Assembly (NCBI GenBank): GCA_020851565.1
Contig: JADZCN010000046.1
Location: 23,924-87,923, forward strand
Direction: 5' to 3'
Origin: Acidobacteriota bacterium
Lineage (GTDB): Bacteria; Acidobacteriota; Vicinamibacteria; Vicinamibacterales; UBA2999
Length of the DNA: 64,000 nt
The translations under genes were made by a program, and so were the position numbers. A model generated the notes under the pieces. It was given only the letters and a program-made list of their open reading frames with translations. It was not told the DNA's origin and made no database searches. This document shows positions 35,132 through 43,930 of the stretch, piece after piece (the first letter of the stretch is position 1; each line of letters opens with the position of its first letter).

Positions 35132-36619
35132 CTAGCGCGCGAGACCCAATCCACGCAGCGCGGACCGTGCGTCGATGAGCCCGTCACCGTACTCATCGTC
35201 GCGACCGGTCGCGCCAAGGTCGCGGGCGCTCGATCGCATCGCCGCCTCGACCGCCGCGGGCGTGCGTACCCCCTGCGTGAACAGCAGTGCCGCCAGGCCC
35301 GCCACGTGCGGGGTGGCCATGGACGTCCCCTGCATCGGCACGTCGGTATAGCGATCGAAGCGCGGCCGGATGATGGTCTCCGGATCGAAGTCCGGACTGA
35401 AGAGCCCGAACTGGTAGATGGTCCCCGCCGAGCCCCCTTCGCGCAGGTCGCCACCCGGTGCGACCAGCTCGAGATGGCTGCCCGTGCTCGAATAGTACGC
35501 GCGGCGCTGGGTGCGCCCGACCGCGCCAACCGAAACGACCCCTTCCAGCTCCGTCGCGTACGCCGCCGGGTACTCCGCGTAGTTGCCGCGCTCGTACTGG
35601 TTGCCGTTCGAGATGGCGACGAACACGCCCTTCCCGACTGCGTAGGCCAGCGCCTCGCGGGTGATGGGCGACGCGGCAGGCCCGCCCAGGCTGAGGCTGA
35701 TGACATTCGCGCCGTTGTCCGCCGCGTAGCGGATGGCCTCGGCCACCGCCGTATCGGGACAGGTGCCGGTCTCGCGCGGGTCGACGAACCCGGGGATGCC
35801 AGACGCGGACTGGACGAACTGCACTTCCCAGTAGCCGTAGCAGACCTTCAGTGGCATGAGGCGCGCGCGGTACGCCATGCCCGCGAGCCCGCGCCCGTTA
35901 TTGGTCTCCTGCAGCACGGTGCCGGCGATGTGTGTGCCGTGCCCGACGAAGTCCACCACGGGGCCGGTCCAGAACACGAAGTCGCGGCCGGGCAGGATGC
36001 GCGCCGGCGAGAGGTCCGGGTTCACCGCGACGGGGATTTCCACCGTCTCGAACCCGGCGCCCGTCCAGAGCAGCAAGGGGTGGCGCTCCCCCGCCACCGT
36101 GACGCCGGTGTCCAGCACGGCGACAACCACCTCCGACGATCCGCCCGGGTTGATGTCCCAGGCGCGCGGCATGTCGATGAGGGTGAAGTTCCACTGGCGG
36201 GAGTAGGACGGATCGTTCGGCGCGGCGTGGAGCTGCCGGACGTAATTGGGCGTGGCCCACTCCACCTCTGGCTGGCGCGCGAGCGCCGCGGCTGCGGCTG
36301 CGGCGTCGGGCTCTCCCGGCGTCGGCACGCGGAGGACGTCACCGATCCACGTGGCGTCACCAGCGTCCATCGGCGCGCGCATCACCGACAGCGCGCGTGA
36401 CTGCGCGGCGCCATTGACCCCGCTGCGGAACTTGACGAGCACCTCGCCGGGGATGAACGGCAAATCGTCGTTCCAGGCCTCGACGATACGTGCGGCCTCG
36501 GCCGGGCCGGCGAGGAGCCGGTCCGCCGGCAGCGGCGCCTGGGCCGTGCCTGGCTGATGGCCGGCTCCGAGGAGCGCGGCCAGCAGCGCAACGCTGGTGA
36601 GAGTCCCGGGACGTGGCAT
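35132..36619 (-). CDS. Exported S8 family subtilisin-like serine protease
   Basis: 495 residues. Signal peptide (LTSVALLAALLGAG), an inhibitor-I9-like prosegment (PGEVLVKFRSGVNGAAQSRA), then the catalytic domain: Asp in VVVAVLDTGVTV, His in DFVGHGTHIAGTV, Asn-containing ANVISLSLGGPAA, and Ser in GTSMATPHVAGLAALL. It ends just after the catalytic domain with no anchor, so it is likely released. ATG 36619; upstream in-frame residues lack signal character. Divergent from a membrane protein gene. Confidence 0.92.
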   Translation of the reverse strand: MPRPGTLTSVALLAALLGAGHQPGTAQAPLPADRLLAGPAEAARIVEAWNDDLPFIPGEVLVKFRSGVNGAAQSRALSVMRAPMDAGDATWIGDVLRVPTPGEPDAAAAAAALARQPEVEWATPNYVRQLHAAPNDPSYSRQWNFTLIDMPRAWDINPGGSSEVVVAVLDTGVTVAGERHPLLLWTGAGFETVEIPVAVNPDLSPARILPGRDFVFWTGPVVDFVGHGTHIAGTVLQETNNGRGLAGMAYRARLMPLKVCYGYWEVQFVQSASGIPGFVDPRETGTCPDTAVAEAIRYAADNGANVISLSLGGPAASPITREALAYAVGKGVFVAISNGNQYERGNYAEYPAAYATELEGVVSVGAVGRTQRRAYYSSTGSHLELVAPGGDLREGGSAGTIYQFGLFSPDFDPETIIRPRFDRYTDVPMQGTSMATPHVAGLAALLFTQGVRTPAAVEAAMRSSARDLGATGRDDEYGDGLIDARSALRGLGLAR

Positions 36620-36667
36620 GAGGTCCTGCCATAGGGTAGATCGAAGGCGGCACGGCGCGTGCCGTGT

Positions 36668-36673
36668 TACCGT
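36668..36673 (+). promoter_or_regulatory. -10-like TACCGT, leaderless spacing
   Basis: TACCGT ends 6 nt before ATG 36680. Confidence 0.4.
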
Positions 36674-36679
36674 TGGCGC

Positions 36680-37144
36680 ATGTACACCGCGGCCATTGTC
36701 CTGCACTCCGTCCTCAGGTGGGTGGTGATTGTCCTCGGGGTGATTGCCGTGACCCGGGCCCTGGCCGGGCGTTCCGGCGGTCGGTCGTGGACGGCGGCGG
36801 ACGCTACGCCGGGGCGGCTCTACACCATCGCCCTGGACGTGCAGATGCTGATCGGGCTGCTCCTCTACTTCGTCTTCAGCCACATCCTGTCGATCGCCAG
36901 CGCGGACTGGGGGCGGGCGATGGGCAACTCGGCCATCCGCTACTGGGTGGTGGAGCACCTGGCGTCCATGGTCATCGCCATCGCCCTGGCCCATGTCGGC
37001 ACCGTGCGAGTGCGCAAGGCCGCCACCGACGCCGCACGCTTCACGCAGGCCACAATCTTCTACGGCTTGTCGCTCCTGCTCATCGTCATCGCCTCGCCCT
37101 GGCCGGGATTGCCCTACGGGCGGTCGCTGCTGAGGCTCTGGTAG
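36680..37144 (+). CDS. Four-TM membrane protein, cytochrome b-like family
   Basis: 154 residues with four membrane segments. Conserved points are IVLHSVLRWVVIVLGV (His), IALDVQMLIGLLLYFVFSHI (His), IRYWVVEHLASMVIAIALAH (His) and GLSLLLIVIASPWPGLPYGR. Relatives, frequent in Bacteroidetes, are often named cytochrome b without proof. The spaced histidines could bind haem. No electron-transport genes are adjacent. Confidence 0.7.
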   Translation: MYTAAIVLHSVLRWVVIVLGVIAVTRALAGRSGGRSWTAADATPGRLYTIALDVQMLIGLLLYFVFSHILSIASADWGRAMGNSAIRYWVVEHLASMVIAIALAHVGTVRVRKAATDAARFTQATIFYGLSLLLIVIASPWPGLPYGRSLLRLW

Positions 37145-37238
37145 GGTGCGGCAGGTGCGAACGGGTGCGGGCGGGTGCGAATAGGGTGCGGCAGGTGCGA
37201 ACAGGTGCGGGCGGGTGCGAATAGGTGCGGGCGGGTGC
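37145..37238. repeat. GGTGCG-type repeat (family B), post-stop
   Basis: GGTGCGGGCGGGTGCGAATA-type units begin right after the membrane-protein stop. Confidence 0.9.
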
Positions 37239-37290
37239 GCCGAGGCTTCAGCCTCGGCGGACGACGCCGGGCCTGAAGGCCCGGCGCTCC
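37239..37290. repeat. Two REP-like palindromes (family G)
   Basis: GCCGAGGCTTCAGCCTCGGC (37239-37258) and GCCGGGCCTGAAGGCCCGGC (37266-37285) plus GCTCC. Compensating base changes relative to other copies keep the stems intact (GGG/CCC versus GAGG/CCTC). Confidence 0.9.
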
Positions 37291-37303
37291 AATTCCAGAC
37301 CGC

Positions 37304-37363
37304 CCAGAACCTGAGAACCCGAGAACCTCAGAACCCAAGAACCCCAGAACCCGAGAACCTATC
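37304..37363. repeat. GGTTCT-type repeat (family A), post-stop of the minus gene
   Basis: AGAACC units on plus, so GGTTCT follows the permease stop on minus. Together with 37145-37238 each convergent gene is followed by its own G-rich array, from two different families. Confidence 0.9.
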
Positions 37364-37366
37364 GTC

Positions 37367-38761
37367 CTACCGTCGGGACCAGTAGAAGTAGAACGGCAGC
37401 CCCAGTGCGACCAGGCCGAGGCCGGCGATCGACGCGGTGGGACGCTCCATCAGCGTGTTCCACACCAGCGCGAACGACCCCAGCACGTAGAGTGCCGGGA
37501 TGATCGGGTATCCAAGCGCCCTGTAGGGCCGCGGCACCTCGGGGCGTCGGGCCCGCAGCACGAAGATGGCGATGCCGCCCAACGTGCCGAAGAGCACCGA
37601 CGCGAACGTCACGTAGGTGAACAGCGCCTCGTAGCCGCCGCTGAGCGTCAGCAGCACCGACCACGCGCTCGTGATGAGGAGCGCCACGTGCGGCGTGCGA
37701 TGCTCGGGGTGCACCTTCGCGGCCGCCGGGAAGAAACGCCCGTCCGCCGCCATCGCGAAGCACACGCGAGACGAGGCGATGATGCCCGCGATGTTGCACC
37801 CGAACGTCGAGATGACCACGCTGCCGGCGACGAGGCCGGCGCCCACGGGACCGACGAGGACCGTCACCACCTTCTCGGCGATGCGCGTCACGCCTGACAT
37901 CTCCTCGATGCTCAGCGAGTAGACATAGGCGAGGTTCACGGCCACGTAGATGGCCGTCAGGATGAGCGTGCCGAGGATGAGCGCGCGCGGCACGTTCCTG
38001 GCGGGCTGGGCCACCTCGCCGGCGGCGAAGGCCACGTAATACCAGCCCTCGTACGTCCACATCACCGCGATCATGATCACGCCGAAGGAGGCCATCGGGC
38101 GCACGATGCTCTCCGGCACCACGGGTGTGTAGCTCGGCGCCGCCTGCCCGAACGCGATGGCCAGAAGGGGGATGGCTACCAGGCCGCCGATCTTCACCAC
38201 GGTGAGCACCGTGTTGACGAGATTCCCCTGTCGAATGCCGGCGTAGTTGATGGCCGTGATGATGATCACGGAAGCGGCGGCCACCAGCTGGCCCGCGCTG
38301 AGGCTCCACGGCCCCCACGGCATCTCCATCGCCAGCAGCACGCGATCGGTCCCGAGTGACGGCACGAAGTAGCTGAAGTACTCCGCGAAGCCGACGGCGA
38401 CGGCGGCCACGCTGCCGGTGAGGATGACGAGAAGGCACGCCCACCCGAAGAGGAAGCCGAGCACGGGCCCGTACGCCTCGCTCAGGAACACGTACAGGCC
38501 GCCCGAGCGCGGGAACATCGACCCCATCTCGGCGTAGGTGAGGCCGCCGGCCATGGCCAGCAGGCCGCCCGCCGTCCAGGCCACGAGGACCAGGGTGACG
38601 GAGGGCAGCTCCTGGAACATGATCCCGGTGGTCAGGAAGATGCCGGAACCGAGGACGCTGCCGATGACGAGAAGGGTGGCGCCCCAGAGGCCGATGGCCC
38701 GCACGAGCTGGGCGTCCGCAGCTTCGGCGGGCGGATGTGGCGGAGGAACGGACGATGTCAC
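37367..38761 (-). CDS. APC superfamily amino-acid permease
   Basis: 464 residues and about 12 membrane segments. TM1 is GATLLVIGSVLGSGIFLTTG with the GSGIF helix break typical of the family. Further landmarks are LTYAEMGSMFPRSGGLYVFL and YYVAFAAGEVAQPARNVPRA. Probably LAT-like neutral amino-acid uptake or exchange. The GTG start overlaps the D-aminoacylase stop (GTGA), so it probably imports the amino acids released by that enzyme. Confidence 0.88.
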   Translation of the reverse strand: MTSSVPPPHPPAEAADAQLVRAIGLWGATLLVIGSVLGSGIFLTTGIMFQELPSVTLVLVAWTAGGLLAMAGGLTYAEMGSMFPRSGGLYVFLSEAYGPVLGFLFGWACLLVILTGSVAAVAVGFAEYFSYFVPSLGTDRVLLAMEMPWGPWSLSAGQLVAAASVIIITAINYAGIRQGNLVNTVLTVVKIGGLVAIPLLAIAFGQAAPSYTPVVPESIVRPMASFGVIMIAVMWTYEGWYYVAFAAGEVAQPARNVPRALILGTLILTAIYVAVNLAYVYSLSIEEMSGVTRIAEKVVTVLVGPVGAGLVAGSVVISTFGCNIAGIIASSRVCFAMAADGRFFPAAAKVHPEHRTPHVALLITSAWSVLLTLSGGYEALFTYVTFASVLFGTLGGIAIFVLRARRPEVPRPYRALGYPIIPALYVLGSFALVWNTLMERPTASIAGLGLVALGLPFYFYWSRR

Positions 38762-40422
38762 GGTGTCGCGGACTGTAGCACGCCGCGGCCCGGTCCGTAC
38801 AACACTCGTCCCGGACGTGCGCCGGTATGGCGGCCGTGGTCGATGACGATCTGCCCGTTCACGACGACGTAATCGATGCCGCGAGGCGACCGCGTCGGCG
38901 CGTCATACGTCGCCAGGTCGTCGATCGCCGCCGCGTCGAACACGACGACGTCGGCCCATCCGCCTTCGCGGATGGCGCCGCGCCCCTGGAGGCGCATGCG
39001 CGTGGCCGGCCAGGAGGTCATCTTGCGGATGGCATCCTCGAGCGTCAGCACGCGCCGCTCCCGCACGTAGCGCGCGAGGACGCGGGGGAAGTTCCCGTAC
39101 GCGCGCGGGTGTGTCAGCCCGGTGGGGTCCTGCCCGCCCTCGGTGGCCGCAGCGCCTGCGTCGCTGCCGATGCTGGTCCACGGGAAGCGGAGCGCCGTCT
39201 CGATGTCGGGCTCGCTCATCATGTGGAAGATGGCCATCACGCGGCCCTTTCCCTGGGCAACGAGGTCGAACGCCGCGTCGGCCGGTTCCTTGCCCCAGGC
39301 CTTACCGATGGCCTCGAGGCTCTGTCCCTCGAAGCGCGCGTTCTCGGGGTTCTGCGCGTTCGACAGCACGACACCGCCCCACCCGCCGGCGGCCTCGACC
39401 AGGTTGGACCACCCGGGCACCCCCGACGCGATCTCCCGCTTGAGCCGCGCGCGCATCTCGGGATTCGCCAGCCGCTGCAGCAGCGCACCACGGCCACCTT
39501 CCTGCGCCCATGAGGGGATGGTGGCCTCGAGACCGGTGCCGCCGGCCGTGTAGACGTACATGTCGGCGGCGACGTCCACGCCCCGCGCGCGGGCGGCCTC
39601 GATGGCGCGCCCGGCCTCGGCCATCCGCGTGCCCCAGCCCGACTTGTGCGCCACCTTCAGGTGGAAGATCTCCACTGGCAGACCGGCGCGCTCGCCGATG
39701 CCGATGGCCTCGTCGATGGCGGCCAGCAACCCCGTGCCCTCGTCGCGGATGTGGCTGGCGTAGGTGCCGCCGTATCGCGCCGCCACCTTTGCCATCTCCA
39801 CCAGCTCCTCTGTCGTCGCGAAGCTGCCGGGCGGGTAGATGAGCGCGGTGGTCATGCCCATCGCGCCCGCGCGCATGGCCGTGTCGAGGATGGCCTGCAT
39901 GCGCGCGAGCTCGTCGGTCGTGGGCGCACGCGCGGTGTTGCCGAGGACGGCCGTGCGGGCCTGCGCCTCACTGAAGTAGCTGCCGAAGTTGATGCTGATG
40001 CCGGTCTTCTCGAGCCCGGCAAAGTAGTCGGCCACGCGCTCGGCCGGCACCGGCGTGCCTCCCTCGCCGCCGATGGCGGTGGTCACACCCATCCGGAGCT
40101 TGTTGGTCGCCAGGCCGCTGGTCGGCAGCACGCCGCCGGACTGGTCCATCATGTCGATCCAACCGGGCGAGACGTAGCGGTCGGTGGCATCGATCTCCAC
40201 GCGCCCGCGTCCCGCCACGCGGCCGACGGCGACGAATCGCCCGTCCTCGATGGCCACGTCGCCACGGATCCAGGGATTGCCCATCCCGTCCAGGACACGG
40301 CCGTCACGGATGACGATGTCGAACACCGATGTACTGGGCACCTGTGCCATGCCGGCGACGGCGATGGCGAGTGCCGCGACGCCGATGAGCAGGGCAGGCG
40401 TGGCGAAGCGGGATCGAGACAT
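38758..40422 (-). CDS. Exported N-acyl-D-amino-acid deacylase family amidohydrolase
   Basis: 554 residues. Signal peptide (ATPALLIGVAALAIAVAGMA), then the D-aminoacylase layout: FDIVIRDGRVLDGMGNPWIR, YVSPGWIDMMDQSGG (in place of the HxH of other amidohydrolases), TYASHIRDEG, VEIFHLKVAHKSGWG and TSIGSDAGAAA. The C-terminus is GIDYVVVNGQIVIDHGRHTG. Relatives need zinc and deacylate N-acyl-D-amino acids. The usual HxD after PG is here D-M-M-D, so activity may differ. It is co-transcribed with the downstream permease. Confidence 0.85.
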   Translation of the reverse strand: MSRSRFATPALLIGVAALAIAVAGMAQVPSTSVFDIVIRDGRVLDGMGNPWIRGDVAIEDGRFVAVGRVAGRGRVEIDATDRYVSPGWIDMMDQSGGVLPTSGLATNKLRMGVTTAIGGEGGTPVPAERVADYFAGLEKTGISINFGSYFSEAQARTAVLGNTARAPTTDELARMQAILDTAMRAGAMGMTTALIYPPGSFATTEELVEMAKVAARYGGTYASHIRDEGTGLLAAIDEAIGIGERAGLPVEIFHLKVAHKSGWGTRMAEAGRAIEAARARGVDVAADMYVYTAGGTGLEATIPSWAQEGGRGALLQRLANPEMRARLKREIASGVPGWSNLVEAAGGWGGVVLSNAQNPENARFEGQSLEAIGKAWGKEPADAAFDLVAQGKGRVMAIFHMMSEPDIETALRFPWTSIGSDAGAAATEGGQDPTGLTHPRAYGNFPRVLARYVRERRVLTLEDAIRKMTSWPATRMRLQGRGAIREGGWADVVVFDAAAIDDLATYDAPTRSPRGIDYVVVNGQIVIDHGRHTGARPGRVLYGPGRGVLQSATP

Positions 40423-40429
40423 GAAGGGG

Positions 40430-40435
40430 ATGATA
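40430..40435 (-). promoter_or_regulatory. -10-like TATCAT, leaderless spacing
   Basis: TATCAT ends 7 nt before ATG 40422. Confidence 0.5.
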
Positions 40436-40447
40436 GTCAGATTGGAC

Positions 40448-40655
40448 AGAGGCCGCAGATAACCGCAGATGGCCGCAGATGGCCGCAGATGACGCAGATG
40501 ACGCAGATGACGTCCGGTGGCCCGGGATCGAAGGGCGCCCTGCCCTCGCCTCTCCCGAGCCCGGGTAATCAAACCACACGAGAGTGAATTACCCAAAGAA
40601 TCTGTGTAATCTGCGTAATCTGCGGCCTCGCAGGTCATCTGCGCCATCTGCGGCA
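40448..40655. repeat. ATCTGCGG-type repeats (family E) in a divergent spacer
   Basis: Plus strand reads CCGCAGATGGCCGCAGATGA at about 40448-40510, and AATCTGTGTAATCTGCGTAA at about 40598-40650. So ATCTGCGG precedes the start of both divergent genes. The two arms are complementary, with about 90 bp of unique sequence between them. Confidence 0.85.
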
Positions 40656-40667
40656 ACGGAGTTCATC

Positions 40668-43313
40668 ATGCGCTTCCTCATCTGCGTCATCGGCATGGCC
40701 GGTATCACGACGCTCTCCGCGTTGGACACCGGCGCCGCGGGCACCTGGCACTGGCTGCAGAAGCTCGCCACGACCGCCAGCCTCATGCACACGACGGCGC
40801 ACCCGGACGATGAGCACGGCGGGATGCTGGCGCTGGCGAGCCGCGGGATGGGGGCTCGCGTGTCGCTGCTCACGCTGACGCGCGGCGAGGCGGGCGACAA
40901 CGCGCTGGGCCCGCAGCTCTTCGACGCGCTCGGCCTCATCCGCACCGAGGAGCTGGCCGTCTCGAACCGCTACTACGGCGTGGACCAGCAGTACTTCACG
41001 TCGGTCGTGGACTACGGCTTCTCGAAGCGGCTCGAGGAGGCCTTCGACAAGTGGGGCCGCGAGAACGTCCTTCGCGACGTGGTCCGGATCATCCGAACCG
41101 AGCGCCCGCTGGTCATCGTGTCGCGGTTCCAGGGCAATGCGCGGGATGGCCACGGTAACCACCAGACGGCGGGGCTGCTGACGCAGCAGGCCTTCGAGGC
41201 CGCGGCGGATCCGAAGATGTTCCCCGAGCAGATCCAGGCGGGCCTCCGGCCGTGGCAGGCGAAGAAGCTCTACATCGCGGGGATGCGGCAGAACGAACCG
41301 TGGACGGTTGTGGTCGACACGGGCCAATACAGCCCGTGGCTGGGCGAGTCGTTCGAGAACTTCGCCCGCACGGGGCTGAGCTTCCAGCGGTCGCAGAACG
41401 GCGGCCGCCTCGTGCGGACGCAGGGACCGGTGATCAGCTACTACCAACGAATGGACGCGGGCGCGATCCCCGGAGGCCGCGAGGACGGGTTCTTCGAGGG
41501 CATCGACACGACCATCCCGGGGATTTTCCGGGCGCTGGGCCGTCCCGAGCCGGCCGGCGCTGCTGCGCTGCTTCAGCCCATCGACGCGGCGGTGCAGGAG
41601 GCCATCCGCACGTTCGACGGACGGGATCCGTCGGCCATCGTGCCCGTGCTGGCCCGAGGGCTTGCCGCCGCGCGCGTCGCTCACCGCGAGTTGAACAGCG
41701 ATCCGGACGCCGCGCTGATCCTCGCGCGGAAGATCGAGCAGTTCCAGATGGCCATCAACACGGCACTCGGGCTGGAGCTCATCGCCGAGGCGCAGCCCCC
41801 GGACCCGGCGGACGGCGCAGGGTCGGCCAGCCCGTTCAGGCCCCCGCCAGTGATGGGACCTGTCGTGCCAGGTCAGGCGTTCGAGGTGCGCGTCGCGCTC
41901 GCCAGGGGAAGCGTCGTGCCGATCCAGGAGACCAGCGTGTCGCTCGAACTCGACCGGGGCTGGCGGGTCGAATCCGAGCGAAACATCATTTCCAACCTGG
42001 CCGGCCCATCTCCGTCAAACCAGCGTCCCCCGACGTGGAGTATCTTCACTGTCAGGGCCCCTGCCGACGCCCCCATCAGCACGCGGCCGTACTTCTCGCG
42101 CGCGTCCATCCAGGATGCGCGCTACGACATCGCAGACGATTCGCAATTCGGCAAGCCCTTCACCGAGGCACCCCCGACGGCCGTCGTCGGCTACCGCGTC
42201 GCCGATGTGCCCGTCGAGGTTCGCGCCGTCGTGAAGCGTCGCGAGGCAAAGCTCCCCTACGGCTACGTGATGCGCGAGCTGCGCGTGGTTCCAGCCGTGT
42301 CGCTTGCCGTGTCTCCGACCACGGCGGTCGTGCCGCTGGCCTCGGCCACCAGGCGCGTGGACATCGCCGTGGACGTGCTGAACAGCAGCGAGGCCGGAAG
42401 CAAGGGAGTCCTGGCGCTGCGGGTGCCACCGGGCTGGAAGGCGGAGCCGGCCGAGGCGCCCTTTGCCTTCGCGCGCGCGGGCGAGCGCGCGTCGTTCCGC
42501 TTCACGGTCACGATGCCGTCCATCGAGAACCGGCTGTACGACGTGCGCGCCGTGGCCACGGTGGATGGCCGCGAATACTCCGAAGGCTTCGAGGAGATCG
42601 ACTTCCGCGACCTCGAGGCACGGCACCTCTATCGACCCTCGACCATCGCCGTGCGCGGAATCGACGTCGCCACGGTGCCAGGCCTGAAGGTCGGCTACGT
42701 GATGGGCATCGGCGACCAGGTGCCGCAGGGCATCCGGCAGCTCGGCTGCGAGGTCACGCTGCTGGACGAGCGGGCGCTGGCCACCGCGGACCTGTCGCAG
42801 TACGACGCCATCATGACCGGCACGCGTGCCTACGCCGTGCGCGACGACCTGAAGACCTATAACCAGCGCCTGCTGGACTACGCGCGGAACGGCGGGCACC
42901 TGATCGTGCTCTACAACACGCAGGAGCTGGTGCCGAGCCAGTTCGCGCCGTTCCCTGGCGAGCTCACGCCTCGCGCGGAGGAGGTGTCCGAGGAGGACTC
43001 ACCGGTCGACATCCTCGCACCGGACGCGCCCATGCTGAACGTCCCCAACAGGATCACTCCGGCCGACTTCGATGGCTGGGTCGAGCAGCGCGGGTCGAAG
43101 TTCTGGAGCGCCTGGGACCCGGCGTACACGCCAGTCATCGCCACGCACGACATCGGCCAGGACCCGCAGCGGGGTGGCTGGCTGTGGGCGCGGGTTGGCA
43201 AGGGGCACTACACCTACTTCGCTTACGCGTTCCACCGGCAGCTGCCCTACGGCGTGCCCGGCGCGTACCGGCTGCTGGCGAACCTCCTGGCGCTCGGCAA
43301 GTCCGGCCGGTGA
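40668..43313 (+). CDS. Exported PIG-L family deacetylase with C-terminal glutamine-amidotransferase-like fold
   Basis: 881 residues. Short signal (MRFLICVIGMAGITTLSA), then the PIG-L zinc motif HTTAHPDDEHGG (His 45, Asp 47, Asp 48) and a downstream zinc histidine in RDGHGNHQTAG. The middle holds NEW3/Ig-like beta modules (VPPGWKAEPAEAPFAFARAG). The C-terminal part resembles a class I amidotransferase fold (VGYVMGIGDQVPQGIRQLGC, YDAIMTGTRAYAV, YARNGGHLIVLYNTQE). PIG-L enzymes deacetylate N-acetyl sugars; the substrate here is probably an extracellular glycan. Confidence 0.85.
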   Translation: MRFLICVIGMAGITTLSALDTGAAGTWHWLQKLATTASLMHTTAHPDDEHGGMLALASRGMGARVSLLTLTRGEAGDNALGPQLFDALGLIRTEELAVSNRYYGVDQQYFTSVVDYGFSKRLEEAFDKWGRENVLRDVVRIIRTERPLVIVSRFQGNARDGHGNHQTAGLLTQQAFEAAADPKMFPEQIQAGLRPWQAKKLYIAGMRQNEPWTVVVDTGQYSPWLGESFENFARTGLSFQRSQNGGRLVRTQGPVISYYQRMDAGAIPGGREDGFFEGIDTTIPGIFRALGRPEPAGAAALLQPIDAAVQEAIRTFDGRDPSAIVPVLARGLAAARVAHRELNSDPDAALILARKIEQFQMAINTALGLELIAEAQPPDPADGAGSASPFRPPPVMGPVVPGQAFEVRVALARGSVVPIQETSVSLELDRGWRVESERNIISNLAGPSPSNQRPPTWSIFTVRAPADAPISTRPYFSRASIQDARYDIADDSQFGKPFTEAPPTAVVGYRVADVPVEVRAVVKRREAKLPYGYVMRELRVVPAVSLAVSPTTAVVPLASATRRVDIAVDVLNSSEAGSKGVLALRVPPGWKAEPAEAPFAFARAGERASFRFTVTMPSIENRLYDVRAVATVDGREYSEGFEEIDFRDLEARHLYRPSTIAVRGIDVATVPGLKVGYVMGIGDQVPQGIRQLGCEVTLLDERALATADLSQYDAIMTGTRAYAVRDDLKTYNQRLLDYARNGGHLIVLYNTQELVPSQFAPFPGELTPRAEEVSEEDSPVDILAPDAPMLNVPNRITPADFDGWVEQRGSKFWSAWDPAYTPVIATHDIGQDPQRGGWLWARVGKGHYTYFAYAFHRQLPYGVPGAYRLLANLLALGKSGR

Positions 43314-43328
43314 GGCCCGAGAATCGCG

Positions 43329-43805
43329 ATGCGGCTGGACCCCACGCTCCGGTCCCACGTGCTGCTCTTCGGCCTGCTGGGCGGCGCGCTCATCGCTGGA
43401 TTGCGGTTCATCGAGTATCGCTGGCTCGTCGTGGAGCACTCGATTGAGATCTACGGCGGGCTGGTGGCGGCCCTGTTCGCCGGCGTCGGCCTCTGGCTCG
43501 GGCGGCGGCTCGTGCACGAGCGCAGCACCGTGGTCATCCGCGACGTGGTCCGGGAAGTCCCGGTGCCGGCGCTGCCTGCCTTCGTGCGCGACCAGGCGCG
43601 GGTCCAGGCTCTGGGCATCACGCCGCGGGAGCTCGAGATCCTGGAGCTGATCGCGGAAGGCCTGAGCACCCGGGAGATCGCCGATCGGGCGCACGTGAGC
43701 GAAAACACGGTGAAGACCCATTCCGGCCGTGTGTTCGACAAGCTTGGGGCGCGGCGGCGGACCCAGGCCGTGCAGCGCGGGAGGGAGCTGCGGCTCATCC
43801 CGTGA
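43329..43805 (+). CDS. Membrane-anchored LuxR-type transcription regulator
   Basis: 158 residues. Two N-terminal membrane segments (HVLLFGLLGGALIAGLRFI and EIYGGLVAALFAGVGLWLG), a short linker, and a C-terminal LuxR/GerE HTH: GITPRELEILELIAEGLSTR, EIADRAHVSENTVKTHSGRV. No receiver domain is present, so input is likely through the membrane part. It is followed by CGGGTGA half-sites and the DUF4199 gene, its likely target. It starts 15 nt after the PIG-L gene. Confidence 0.85.
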   Translation: MRLDPTLRSHVLLFGLLGGALIAGLRFIEYRWLVVEHSIEIYGGLVAALFAGVGLWLGRRLVHERSTVVIRDVVREVPVPALPAFVRDQARVQALGITPRELEILELIAEGLSTREIADRAHVSENTVKTHSGRVFDKLGARRRTQAVQRGRELRLIP

Positions 43806-43824
43806 CCGGACCGGGTGCTGCTTC

Positions 43825-43869
43825 CGGGTGATTTCGACGCCGGCGGCGCGAAATCACCCGTTCGGGTGA
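43825..43869. promoter_or_regulatory. Three CGGGTGA half-sites between the LuxR and DUF4199 genes
   Basis: CGGGTGA (43825-43831), TCACCCG (43854-43860) and CGGGTGA (43863-43869). The last two form TCACCCGTTCGGGTGA. The first pairs with the second as an 11-bp hairpin (GGGTGATTTCG/CGAAATCACCC). A palindrome of this size upstream of DUF4199 is a good candidate binding site for the adjacent LuxR protein. Confidence 0.65.
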
Positions 43870-43930
43870 CGACCCGCGGGAGCGGTTTCCGCGAGAATCC
43901 GCTCGTTCAGCCACACACCTGCGAGGTCCC

